Shown: piece after piece, positions 1-7,494 of the stretch
Layout of the letters: every line of letters begins with the position of its first letter
Numbering within the stretch: the first letter of the stretch is position 1
Origin: an uncultured Bacilli bacterium
GTDB taxonomy: Bacteria > Bacillota_I > Bacilli_A > RFN20 > CAG-826
NCBI GenBank assembly: GCA_905235705.1
Contig: CAJOML010000005.1
Span: 1-35,181 of the forward strand
DNA length: 35,181 bases
Reading direction: 5' to 3'
The notes under the pieces: model-generated
Told to the model about the DNA's origin: nothing
Databases searched by the model: none
What the model saw: only the letters and a program-made list of their open reading frames with translations
Made by a program: the position numbers and the translations under genes

Positions 1-1
1 G

Positions 2-304
2 CTCCAGATCCCCAAATCCAAAAGGATGACGAACGAGTTGACCCTCGGGATATTGGATTTGGCCTCCATCATGTCATATAAGGAGGTCGGGGAGCATCTA
101 TCCAATGAATTCGCCGTATCCAAATACACCGTTTGGAAGACGATTAACGAAGTGCTGTTGGAAACCTATTTCGACATCGATATGGATAGAAAGGATCTGA
201 AGATACATGTTCAAATAGATGAAAAGTTCATTGGGATGGTCGGTTCGACCGACAAAAGGAGATATTACACGTTGACGATATTCGCCGGTATGCTTCTTAA
301 ATAA
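2..304 (+). pseudogene. Transposase remnant, UPF0236/ISLre2-like, 5' end outside window
   Basis: The frame is open from the window edge, so the gene probably begins upstream; the first ATG inside is at 26. About 100 residues are visible. They resemble the central part of UPF0236/ISLre2 transposases: a basic segment, a helix with MSYKEVGEHL, a TVWKTINE helix, then HVQIDEKFIG, which could hold the first catalytic Asp, and RRYYTLTIFAG. The family is usually around 400-500 residues, but here the frame stops at 302-304. Just after residue FAG another frame reads LNKSLLGN before a stop, suggesting a frameshifted continuation. No terminal inverted repeat is visible. I read this as an inactive insertion-sequence fragment. 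The family assignment is by pattern only; another DDE transposase family is possible. Confidence 0.5.
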
Positions 305-405
305 GTCTCTTTTGGGCAATTTGATCGAGGTTCCTTCACTATGGTGAGTTTTGCCTCCAAAAAGATGTTTGAACCGCCTTTTGCGCGCAAATTAGGGACC
401 TTATA

Positions 406-437
406 AGGAAAATCCCGCATCAGACGATACGGGATTT
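406..437 (-). terminator. Rho-independent terminator after hypA
   Basis: On the minus strand positions 437 to 410 form a 12-bp stem, AAATCCCGTATC pairing with GATGCGGGATTT (one G-T pair), around the tetraloop GTCT, followed by TCC. The tail is short (four T in a row), so termination may be partial. It lies about 20 bases beyond the ancestral hypA stop codon at 458-460, the right place to end the hypB-to-hypA transcript. Confidence 0.65.
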
Positions 438-491
438 GTAGATGGGCTTTAAACCGCTTAAACGGCTTCGATGGATTTAATCACCACATCT

Positions 492-815
492 TTACCAGTG
501 TAGAGATACAGTGTAGAGATAGGTGTCCGAAGATCCACAATGAGGACAGACCTTCGCGTATTTGGTGGTTGAATAAGTCTTGCCGCAGCTTTGGCAATAA
601 CTGCCAGCGGCGATGATCACCATTTCCAAGACACAACCCTTCATATGAGGAGTGCGCTCCACCGCCCATTTCCAACAATCGCGGAAATAGTCGGGGACGA
701 TGGTAGATACCTCACCCACTTCCAAAATCACTTTCTTTACAGATTCGACTTTGTTGGCGGTAGCGACTTTCTCAACCTCATCGATGATGTGGAAGATGAT
801 GCCGAGTTCGTGCAT
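492..815 (-). CDS. hypA: HypA nickel metallochaperone, C-terminus altered by frameshift
   Basis: HypA delivers nickel with HypB, classically to [NiFe]-hydrogenase and in some bacteria to urease. The 107-residue product keeps the N-terminal MHE with the nickel-binding His2 and the zinc site SYCQSC plus VCPHCG. The last residues are abnormal: VSLHW replaces the usual terminal strand. Bases 496-521 are a perfect 13-bp tandem duplication. Removing one copy restores GKDVVIKSIEAV and a stop at 458-460, exactly the normal HypA ending. The start codon overlaps the stop of the upstream flavoprotein gene (TAATG), so translation is probably coupled. Because the lost strand belongs to the nickel-binding domain, function is doubtful. 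The duplication could be a real mutation, a reversible slippage event or an assembly error. Confidence 0.9.
   Translation of the reverse strand: MHELGIIFHIIDEVEKVATANKVESVKKVILEVGEVSTIVPDYFRDCWKWAVERTPHMKGCVLEMVIIAAGSYCQSCGKTYSTTKYAKVCPHCGSSDTYLYTVSLHW
496..521. repeat. 13-bp perfect tandem duplication inside hypA
   Basis: CAGTGTAGAGATA occurs at 496-508 and again at 509-521 with no mismatch. The length is not a multiple of three, so the second copy shifts the hypA frame. It looks like a recent slippage duplication. Confidence 0.95.
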
Positions 816-3727
816 TAGCGTTTCTTCTCAGGCACCGCGTTGCCAGTATGGGGATGGGCCTTGCGCCAAGCCTTGTCATGGGTCTTCTTCCATTCTTTGC
901 GTTTGGCACGCATGATCTTGGCTTCTTTGGAGCCGGAATGGAAGAGGATCTTGAACATTCTCGGGATGGCATATTTAGCTAAGCCAGTGACCTTATCTTC
1001 GGCGCGGCGATAATTGGTGTTCTGCGGGTGATCGCGGACAAGGTGGATGGCGTCGAATTCGCACTTGGTGGTGCAAATACCGCAGCCAATGCATCTTGCC
1101 GAGTCAACGATGGTCGCACCGCAAGAGAGGCAGCGAGAGGTCTCAATCTTAACTTGCTCTTCGGTGAAGGTCTTATGGGCATCACGGAAGGAGTTCTTGT
1201 AGTCGATGGATTCGTCCATGCCAACGGTTTGACGTCCAGCGTGGTCATAAGCGCCGACATCGAGGTTGGATTTATCAAGGCAAAGGAAGTAACGTCTATC
1301 GCGGCCAACGGTAAGCGAGGCGTTATATCTGACGTGACGGGCGAGGGATTCGGCGACTTCGTGGCCCTGGGCAATCGCGTCAATGACGAACTTAGGACCG
1401 GTGAAGACGTCACCCCCGACGAAGATATCGGGATCGGCGGTTTGATAGGTGAATTTATCGGCGATGGGATAATTGCCATGCCAGAAGGTGACTTTGCTGC
1501 CTTCTAATAAGTTACCCCATTCGATGGCTTGGCCAATCGCGAAGACGATACGCTTGGCGTCGACGGTAACGGTGTCGTTTTCGTCATATTCAGGCGCGAA
1601 CTTCTTCGTTTCGGGGTCATAAACACGGGTGCATTTCTTAAAGACGATGCCTTTGACTTCGCCTTTTTCGTCAACGAGGACTTCTTTGGGTCCCCAGCCA
1701 CAGTTGATTTGGACATCTTCTTCTTCGGCTTCGCGGATTTCCTCTTTGGAAGCGGGCATGATGTCACGTCCTTCAAGACAGAACATGGAAACCTTGGAAG
1801 CGCCGAAACGATGGGCGGTACGGGCACAGTCGATCGCGACATTGCCACCACCGACGACGACGACGTCGCCATCGATCTTTTGCTTTTGGTTCTCAAAGGC
1901 GCCTTTAAGGAAGTTAACGGCGATGTCAGTTCCCTTGGCGGTGTCATTTAAGACGCCAGGACGACGACCGCCTTGGCAACCAATGGCGATATAGAAGGCC
2001 TTATATCCTTCCTTCTTCAATTGTTCGATGGTGATGTCTTTGCCGACTTCAACGCCGCAACGGATTTCAACACCGAGTTCTTTGATGATTTCGATTTCGG
2101 CGTCGATAACATCCTTCTCGAGTTTGTAGGAGGGGATGCCATACATCATCATGCCACCGGGACGTTCGTTCTTTTCGAAGACGGTGGGATGATAACCCAT
2201 AACGCCAAGATAATAGGCGGCGGATAACCCGGCCGGGCCAGCGCCGATGATGGCGATCTTATCGTCGAATTCGCCAACGCAGGAAGAAATGACCTTTTCG
2301 GGGATATAGCGATGTTCTTTGGAGATTTCGCGGTCGGCAAGGAATTTCTTAACGTCATCGATAGCGACGGCTTGGTCGATGGTGCCACGGGTACAGGCGT
2401 CTTCGCATCTCTTATTGCAAACACGTCCGCAGACGGCGGGGAAGGGGTTTTCTTTCTTGATTAAGGCAAGGGCTTCATCGTAACGGCCTTGGTTAGCCAT
2501 TTTGAGATAGCCTTGGACGGGAACGTGAGCCGGGCAGGCGCTCTTACAAGGGGCGGTGCCGGATTCATGGGTGTTATATCTACCGGTGTCGCGGTAATTT
2601 TCATCCCAAGCATATTTGCCCCAGCGGATATTGTCGGGAAGGATGGTCTTGGGATATTCGACGGGGGTGCCATCTTTCTGGCAAAGCTTTTGGCCAAGCT
2701 TAAGGGCACCGGCCGGGCAATATTCGACGCAGCGTCCGCAGGCGACGCAGTTAGCGGTCGTCACGGAAGCGGTATAGGCGCTCTTTTCCATATTGGGGGT
2801 GTTATAGAGAAGGGCGGTGCGTAAGGCGTTACAGATCTCGACGTTGCAATTGCAGATGTCGAAGATGTGGTCGGCGCCATCGATATTAGTGGTTTGGTGG
2901 ACATAGCCGTTTTTTTCGGCGTTCTCTAAAATCTCGAGGGCTCTTTCTTTGGTGATGTAATGGGCACGGCCGGTTTCGACGGTGTAATCGGCCATATCGC
3001 CGACTTGGATACACCAATCGTTGACATCATCGGCGCAGCCATCGCCTAATTTGGCGCGACTATAACGGCAAGAGCAGATGCCGGCGGAAAGATGACCTTC
3101 GTATTTCTTTAACCAATAGGAGATTTTCTCTAGCTTATTGGCTTCGTTGTTGAATTCGATCGCCTTCTCGACGGGGATGACGTGCATACCGATGCCGTTA
3201 CCGCCCGGCATAATCATGGAGGTGATATCTTCGAGAGGAAGGAAGGTCATCCGTTCGAAGAAGTTGGCAACCGGCGGATTCTTATCGACGCGGTCGACGG
3301 AGGAGTTGAATAATTCAGCCGAGCCAGGGACGAAGAAGGAGATGCGGTATCTCTTTTCCTTCGGTGCATCTTTAATGGGACCGTTGTCATCATAATGGTC
3401 GCCATAGTCATATTCCATGATGCCGTGGACCGACATCAAGTCGATGACTTCCTGGAGTTTGGCGGCGGAGAATTGTTTTTTATTCATCTCCAGCAATTCT
3501 TCGAAGGTATAGAATTTGCGAAGTTTCATCTTGAGGGCGACATCGACTTCGTCCTCGGTGAGCATTTCGCGTAAACCCCAATATTCAGGGTCGGTCGATT
3601 TGACGCCGCGGAGTTTTACCTTGACGTTATCGGTGATTTTGCGTCCAAGTTTGGCGTATTTAGGCTTAAAATCGGCGCCGGATTCGCCACAATACTTAGA
3701 TTGGCAGGTCTTATATTGCTCTGGCAT
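815..3727 (-). CDS. Large iron-sulfur FAD/NAD(P)H oxidoreductase, GltD-like
   Basis: This 970-residue cytoplasmic protein has several redox modules in order. Residues about 50-300 form an N-terminal region with a cysteine group (CSC at 218-220, C231, C239, then CNCNVEIC at 292-299). A ferredoxin motif CVACGRCVEYC follows at 327-337. The GltD-type cysteine domain has C394, C398, C433, C437, C441 and C445. The FAD-binding GAGPAG is at 495-500 and the NAD(P)-binding GGGNVA at 626-631. A final cluster motif CIGCGICTTKC lies at 879-889, and the tail is strongly basic. This matches NAD(P)H-linked electron-transfer flavoproteins related to the glutamate synthase small subunit, but no gltB lies nearby. 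It sits between hypB (2-base gap) and hypA (1-base overlap). A strong GGAGGA site precedes the start. The electron partner and substrate cannot be named from the sequence. Confidence 0.85.
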   Translation of the reverse strand: MPEQYKTCQSKYCGESGADFKPKYAKLGRKITDNVKVKLRGVKSTDPEYWGLREMLTEDEVDVALKMKLRKFYTFEELLEMNKKQFSAAKLQEVIDLMSVHGIMEYDYGDHYDDNGPIKDAPKEKRYRISFFVPGSAELFNSSVDRVDKNPPVANFFERMTFLPLEDITSMIMPGGNGIGMHVIPVEKAIEFNNEANKLEKISYWLKKYEGHLSAGICSCRYSRAKLGDGCADDVNDWCIQVGDMADYTVETGRAHYITKERALEILENAEKNGYVHQTTNIDGADHIFDICNCNVEICNALRTALLYNTPNMEKSAYTASVTTANCVACGRCVEYCPAGALKLGQKLCQKDGTPVEYPKTILPDNIRWGKYAWDENYRDTGRYNTHESGTAPCKSACPAHVPVQGYLKMANQGRYDEALALIKKENPFPAVCGRVCNKRCEDACTRGTIDQAVAIDDVKKFLADREISKEHRYIPEKVISSCVGEFDDKIAIIGAGPAGLSAAYYLGVMGYHPTVFEKNERPGGMMMYGIPSYKLEKDVIDAEIEIIKELGVEIRCGVEVGKDITIEQLKKEGYKAFYIAIGCQGGRRPGVLNDTAKGTDIAVNFLKGAFENQKQKIDGDVVVVGGGNVAIDCARTAHRFGASKVSMFCLEGRDIMPASKEEIREAEEEDVQINCGWGPKEVLVDEKGEVKGIVFKKCTRVYDPETKKFAPEYDENDTVTVDAKRIVFAIGQAIEWGNLLEGSKVTFWHGNYPIADKFTYQTADPDIFVGGDVFTGPKFVIDAIAQGHEVAESLARHVRYNASLTVGRDRRYFLCLDKSNLDVGAYDHAGRQTVGMDESIDYKNSFRDAHKTFTEEQVKIETSRCLSCGATIVDSARCIGCGICTTKCEFDAIHLVRDHPQNTNYRRAEDKVTGLAKYAIPRMFKILFHSGSKEAKIMRAKRKEWKKTHDKAWRKAHPHTGNAVPEKKR

Positions 3728-3729
3728 AA

Positions 3730-4404
3730 TTAGTCCTCCTTCCAGGCATTGACTTCATTTTCGATCCAAGCGGCGAGAGGTTCGATGTTTTCTCCCGTCT
3801 TGGCGGAGATGGGGATGACTTTGGCATCGGGATTGCGTCTAGCGATGTAGCCTTTGACTTTCTCGATATCAAAGTCGAATATACCGATCGCGTCGATTTT
3901 GTTGATGACAACAAGAGAGCAGACCTGATACATCAAGGGGTATTTAAGAGGCTTATCCTCCCCTTCAGGAACGGAGAGGATGGTCATGGATTTAACCGCC
4001 CCCGTATCGAATTCGGCGGGGCAAACGAGATTGCCGACGTTTTCTAGGATAATGAGGTCATAATGTTTGCCGTTAAGATTGTCGAGGCCTTGCTTGGTCA
4101 TTTCGGCATCGAGGTGGCACATCCCCCCGGTATGGAGTTGGATGGCATCGACCCCGGTAAGGCGGGCAATCGTTTTGGCGTCGACATCCGAATCGATGTC
4201 GGCCTCCATCACGGCAATGGAGAATTTGTCCTTAAGCAAATTGATAACCCTTGTCAAAGTGGTTGTCTTTCCCGAGCCCGGCGAAGACATCACATTGAGC
4301 AAGTAGGTCTTATTCTTTTTTAGTTCAGCCCGTAAATCATCCGCATGGAGTTCATTGGCGGCGAAAACGGATTTCTTTATTTCGATAACACGAACTTCGT
4401 CCAT
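3730..4404 (-). CDS. hypB: HypB GTPase, nickel insertion accessory protein
   Basis: HypB is a SIMIBI-class GTPase that works with HypA to load nickel into target enzymes. The 224-residue product shows the P-loop SSPGSGKTT, an EADIDSDVDA switch region, the dimer-interface metal motif GGMCHLDA, ENVGNLVCP, and the guanine-specificity motif NKID. There is no His-rich or CCGC leader, so it lacks the nickel-storage type N-terminus. An upstream ATG at 4621-4623 would add 73 residues unlike HypB and overlap the preceding gene. The start at 4404 is preferred because AAAGGA stands just before it and a promoter lies at 4433-4461. It is the first gene of the hypB-flavoprotein-hypA operon. Confidence 0.93.
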   Translation of the reverse strand: MDEVRVIEIKKSVFAANELHADDLRAELKKNKTYLLNVMSSPGSGKTTTLTRVINLLKDKFSIAVMEADIDSDVDAKTIARLTGVDAIQLHTGGMCHLDAEMTKQGLDNLNGKHYDLIILENVGNLVCPAEFDTGAVKSMTILSVPEGEDKPLKYPLMYQVCSLVVINKIDAIGIFDFDIEKVKGYIARRNPDAKVIPISAKTGENIEPLAAWIENEVNAWKED

Positions 4405-4432
4405 AAGAGTCCTTTTTCTTTGTCGTAGGAAG

Positions 4433-4461
4433 ATTATAAACGAAAAAGTCCCGCTTGACCA
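4433..4461 (-). promoter_or_regulatory. Sigma-70 type promoter of the hypB operon
   Basis: On the minus strand TGGTCA (4456-4461) and a perfect TATAAT (4433-4438) are separated by 17 bases. Transcription would start about 22 bases before the hypB ATG, leaving room for the AAAGGA ribosome site. Confidence 0.65.
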
Positions 4462-4484
4462 TATGGGCGTAGGGGGCGTGTGCG

Positions 4485-5072
4485 TTAGGCTAAATTTCCG
4501 GGAAACGGGTTTGCGATTTCGATGACTTCGACTTCGCCAAGGGGTTCTTTTGAGGCGACGACGATCATCGCATTGGCTAAGCCAACATGGCCATAATAAT
4601 AGGTTTCGTCCCGATAAAGGCATTTGCCTTCGCCTAAAGGCTCAATGGATTCGCTGGGATTAAAATTGCCTTTGCCCGAGGCTTTAAAGCAGGCTTCGTT
4701 TAAGCACCAATAGAAAGAAAGAGGCATGCTGGTTTTGATTTTCTTGAGCAATTCGCTTAATTGTCCGTTTTGAAGTCTCTCCGTCGTTTCCACGTCAACC
4801 CCGATTTCGGCGCCTTCGGAAACGGCTAAGGCAACATAGGGGTAAGAATGGGACAAACTAAAGGGCTTTTCGCCTTGAATCGATAATTTGCCGTTCTCAC
4901 TGACATCGAATTTACGCATCCCGACATATTTACGGATGAGGTAACGTCCCATTAAGAAGAGGTCTTTGTCTTCTTGACGCATATAACCTTCATATCGCTT
5001 GATCTCGGGATAAGAAAGGAAAGGGCCTTCATGAAGACAAAAGGTTTTGACATTGAGCAAATAGAGTTTCAT
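4485..5072 (-). CDS. Sfp-type 4'-phosphopantetheinyl transferase
   Basis: Proteins of this family move the phosphopantetheine arm of coenzyme A to a serine on carrier proteins. The 195-residue product has the family motifs in order: FSLSHS at 71-76, GVDVE at 91-95 (magnesium-binding Asp93 and Glu95), and W122-xxx-E126-A-xxx-K130 followed by ASGKG. It is a little shorter than Sfp (about 224). No carrier protein or synthase gene is in the window, so it could serve fatty-acid synthesis (in place of AcpS) or a distant secondary-metabolite cluster. There is no clear Shine-Dalgarno site; a promoter -10 box lies only 10 bases before the ATG. It lies 42 bases after the long operon and 80 bases before hypB. 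Confidence 0.88.
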   Translation of the reverse strand: MKLYLLNVKTFCLHEGPFLSYPEIKRYEGYMRQEDKDLFLMGRYLIRKYVGMRKFDVSENGKLSIQGEKPFSLSHSYPYVALAVSEGAEIGVDVETTERLQNGQLSELLKKIKTSMPLSFYWCLNEACFKASGKGNFNPSESIEPLGEGKCLYRDETYYYGHVGLANAMIVVASKEPLGEVEVIEIANPFPGNLA

Positions 5073-5082
5073 ATCGGTGAAA

Positions 5083-5110
5083 ATTATGCCATCAGTTTAT
5101 AAATTGCAAA
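5083..5110 (-). promoter_or_regulatory. Candidate promoter of the phosphopantetheinyl transferase gene
   Basis: On the minus strand TTTGCA (5105-5110), 16 bases, then CATAAT (5083-5088), ending 10 bases before the ATG. The transcript would have a leader of only a few bases, which fits the missing ribosome site. Confidence 0.45.
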
Positions 5111-5114
5111 GACC

Positions 5115-5849
5115 CTAAATATTCAAGTTTTCGTTATACTCGCCGCCTTTGACCGATTGGATGATGATGGCGATGAAATTACCAAGAAGATGGCTGATGA
5201 TTCCGGCCCCGGCAAAATTGGGAACATAGGTAATAAGCAACGAATAGGCAATCGGGTTCAAGCTAGTCGCATAGATGGCATAGCCTAGGGCGGCAAGGCA
5301 AATCAAAGCCCCCAGCCCGAAAGGAATGATAGGTCGGAGGCGAGGCAGCAAAAGCCCGAATAGCAAAAAAAGGAAGCCCGTTGCCAAAGTGAGGATATCG
5401 AAAGTGATATAAACCTCAGGCGCACTTTCGCGCAGGGAATTCTTTTGGGTGCCGATTTGCCAAGATTCTAATGATGCCGAAACAAATTCGCCAGCGAAGG
5501 AAAGGCTGCCATTAACTTCCCCTTTCGTTCCCGGGAAAATATCGCATGCAAGGGGGTCGGTATTAAAGGAAAGAGAAACTTCTGCCGAATCAACTACCTT
5601 GCAAAGGAAAATCACCGAGGTAATGGTCTTCTCGGTTTGGTTCTCGACATTCGCCTCGATTTCCATCTTGGTGAGATTCGATGATTCTTCGTAGGTAAGA
5701 GTCAATGAATAGCCAGGTTCGACCCCAATCTTATTTTGGGGATGGCTAACCCCGCGATAAACCCAAAAGGGGATAAACAAAAGTATCATCAAGATAGATC
5801 CGATGATAGCTTTTCTAGTAAAAGGGAGACGATGATACCAATTAAGCAT
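5115..5849 (-). CDS. Membrane protein of unknown function, four predicted TM segments
   Basis: I do not recognise a family for this 244-residue protein. Hydrophobic segments lie at about 13-31, 150-168, 172-194 and 210-231. Between the first and second is a domain of about 115 residues (35-148), rich in beta-prone stretches and probably outside the membrane. It is the last gene of the long operon: its ATG overlaps the stop of the protease gene (TAATG), so the two are translationally coupled. A functional link to the protease is likely from this coupling but cannot be specified. No terminator is visible in the 42 bases after its TAG. Confidence 0.8.
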   Translation of the reverse strand: MLNWYHRLPFTRKAIIGSILMILLFIPFWVYRGVSHPQNKIGVEPGYSLTLTYEESSNLTKMEIEANVENQTEKTITSVIFLCKVVDSAEVSLSFNTDPLACDIFPGTKGEVNGSLSFAGEFVSASLESWQIGTQKNSLRESAPEVYITFDILTLATGFLFLLFGLLLPRLRPIIPFGLGALICLAALGYAIYATSLNPIAYSLLITYVPNFAGAGIISHLLGNFIAIIIQSVKGGEYNENLNI

Positions 5850-6601
5850 TATTCCCCTTTCAAATAGGCAAGGGCGGAATAGATGGGGATGAAATAGCGC
5901 ATTCCATCGGCAATATTGCCATTGCTATCTTTGCCAGTAGAGACGCATATCCCAACCACTTCCCCCTTTTCGTTTAACAAAGGCCCGCCTGAATTACCGA
6001 CGTTGGTGGAGATATCGGCGATAATCATATCGGTTCCGCCGCTATTTTCGTTCGCATGGATGGCTGAGATGATGCCTTGGGTCAAAACGATGCCTCGTCC
6101 TAACGAATTGCCTAGGCAATAGACGTTTTCCCCTACTTCAACTTGTTTACTCGCGATTGGGAGTTCAACCATGTTTGGGGTAATTTCAGAGAGTTCAATG
6201 AATGCCACGTCGTTTTGCATCGTGTCCGCTTTAGGATGAAGCATTTCGGGATTACTCTTAAGGACTTTGAAAGGAATGGTTTGTCCGTTTTCCAATATCA
6301 CGTCCCCGTTATTTCGGATAAGATGGTTTTTTGAAGTCGAAGAGAAAAGAACATGGGTATTTGTGAGAGCCAATTTCTTCTTTTTATCGATTAGGAAAGC
6401 CGTGCCTTGATATACCCCATTGTAGGTGCGGAAGACACCCCCACAAGCGCGGCTAAAGATCTCTTTCGCGTGACTACTTTTCTGATTAGTCCCGCTTTGG
6501 GTTTCTAAAACATCTTTAGGGAATGAGGTCTCACAAAACGGGCAATAAGGAAACCCCTGACGTTCAGCAAGTAAAGAATTACATTTGGGACAACGTTTCA
6601 T
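5849..6601 (-). CDS. Zinc-ribbon trypsin-like serine protease (S1C/HtrA-like), no PDZ
   Basis: The 250-residue product joins a zinc ribbon (C4-P-K-C7 and C20-P-F-C23) to a chymotrypsin-fold protease. The catalytic triad is visible as TNTHV (His83), NDVAF (Asp131) and GNSGGP (Ser204), in the order and spacing of HtrA/DegP-type S1C proteases. There is no signal peptide, no membrane segment and no PDZ domain, so unlike most HtrA proteins it is probably cytoplasmic, or reaches membrane partners from inside. Its start overlaps the stop of the ABC ATPase gene (TAATG), and its own stop overlaps the next start. GAGGAGG lies upstream. The substrate is unknown; context suggests it acts on a component of the membrane machinery in this operon. 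Confidence 0.88.
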   Translation of the reverse strand: MKRCPKCNSLLAERQGFPYCPFCETSFPKDVLETQSGTNQKSSHAKEIFSRACGGVFRTYNGVYQGTAFLIDKKKKLALTNTHVLFSSTSKNHLIRNNGDVILENGQTIPFKVLKSNPEMLHPKADTMQNDVAFIELSEITPNMVELPIASKQVEVGENVYCLGNSLGRGIVLTQGIISAIHANENSGGTDMIIADISTNVGNSGGPLLNEKGEVVGICVSTGKDSNGNIADGMRYFIPIYSALAYLKGE

Positions 6602-7494
6602 TATCTTCCCTCCTCAATCGTATATTTCTCATCCACCGGCTCCCCTAAGCAGGGATGGAAAGATGGATCAATCGATAATAAATCGACGAATTTGGCATGC
6701 CCGTCTTCGCTAATTTCCAGACGCTTGCTTCTTGCGTAAGGAAAGATATGGCAGTGACTAACACAGATAACGGCAGGAGCCTCTTCTTCTTTAAGCAGTT
6801 CACCAAGAAGATTGGACATCGTTTTCTTATTCTCTTTATCTAGGTCATTTAAAGGTTCGTCTAAGACAAGCAAGGATGAACCTAAAACCTTCGCCTGGAG
6901 ATAAAGGGCATAGAAACGAACCATCTTCTTTTGCCCGCCGGAAAGGGATGAATAAGGGAGGAAGCGAGGATGATTTAAGAAGACGGGAATATCCCCTAAT
7001 AAGCCTCCCCGATGCTCTTCGTCCCCTTTCATTCTTAGCTCTTCCCAAAGGCTAGAAACAAGTTTTTTCAGGGCTTTTTTGCGGGCTTTCTTCTCGTTTT
7101 TCCAATAGTTTGCGTCGATTCCGTCGGGTTTAGGCATCGCTTCTAATTTGGCGAGGCTGCCTCTAACTAAAACATCATAAACCGAGGTTGACCATAAATA
7201 AGAGTCGTCTTGCTCCAAATAGGCAACTCGCGTCCGATAATAAGCGATATCCCCAGGGCAAAGGCGACTGCCCAAATTGATATCTTTCCCTTCGAAATGA
7301 AGAATTAATTCGCCATGATAACTTAGATAAGGCTTAGGCAAGGTAAAAAGAGAAAGGAAAGAGGTCTTCCCCGAACCGTTTGGACCTAAGACCATCAAGA
7401 ATTCGCCTTTATTTAGAGAAAGCTCATCGAAATGAATTTCCCTCCCTGAAGGGAATGATAGAATCAAATCTTTGGATGTTAATAAAGCTTTCAT
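6601..7494 (-). CDS. ABC transporter ATP-binding protein
   Basis: This 297-residue ATPase has Walker A GPNGSGKT (37-44), a Q-loop region around AYLEQDD (91-97), the signature LSGGQKK (184-190), Walker B LLVLDEP (208-214), a D-loop and the H-loop VSHCH (His247). All catalytic elements are present. It overlaps the preceding FtsX-like gene by four bases (ATGA) and is followed by the protease gene. It most likely powers the two FtsX-like permeases encoded just upstream, as MacB- and LolD-type ATPases do. The stretch at about 115-160 is longer and more charged than in the usual MacB/LolD type. The transported or remodelled substrate is unknown. Confidence 0.92.
   Translation of the reverse strand: MKALLTSKDLILSFPSGREIHFDELSLNKGEFLMVLGPNGSGKTSFLSLFTLPKPYLSYHGELILHFEGKDINLGSRLCPGDIAYYRTRVAYLEQDDSYLWSTSVYDVLVRGSLAKLEAMPKPDGIDANYWKNEKKARKKALKKLVSSLWEELRMKGDEEHRGGLLGDIPVFLNHPRFLPYSSLSGGQKKMVRFYALYLQAKVLGSSLLVLDEPLNDLDKENKKTMSNLLGELLKEEEAPAVICVSHCHIFPYARSKRLEISEDGHAKFVDLLSIDPSFHPCLGEPVDEKYTIEEGR

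Noticed and set aside
1028-1951. Long plus-strand frames opposite the flavoprotein gene
   Set aside because: They are antisense shadows of a clear GltD-like protein, have repetitive unnatural composition and no ribosome site or known motif.
815-3727. Glutamate synthase small subunit (gltD) as the name of the flavoprotein
   Set aside because: The protein is about twice the usual GltD length with additional iron-sulfur regions at both ends, and no gltB is nearby.
4405-4623. N-terminal extension of HypB to an ATG at 4623
   Set aside because: The 73 extra residues are unlike HypB, overlap the transferase gene, and a promoter and ribosome site support the start at 4404.
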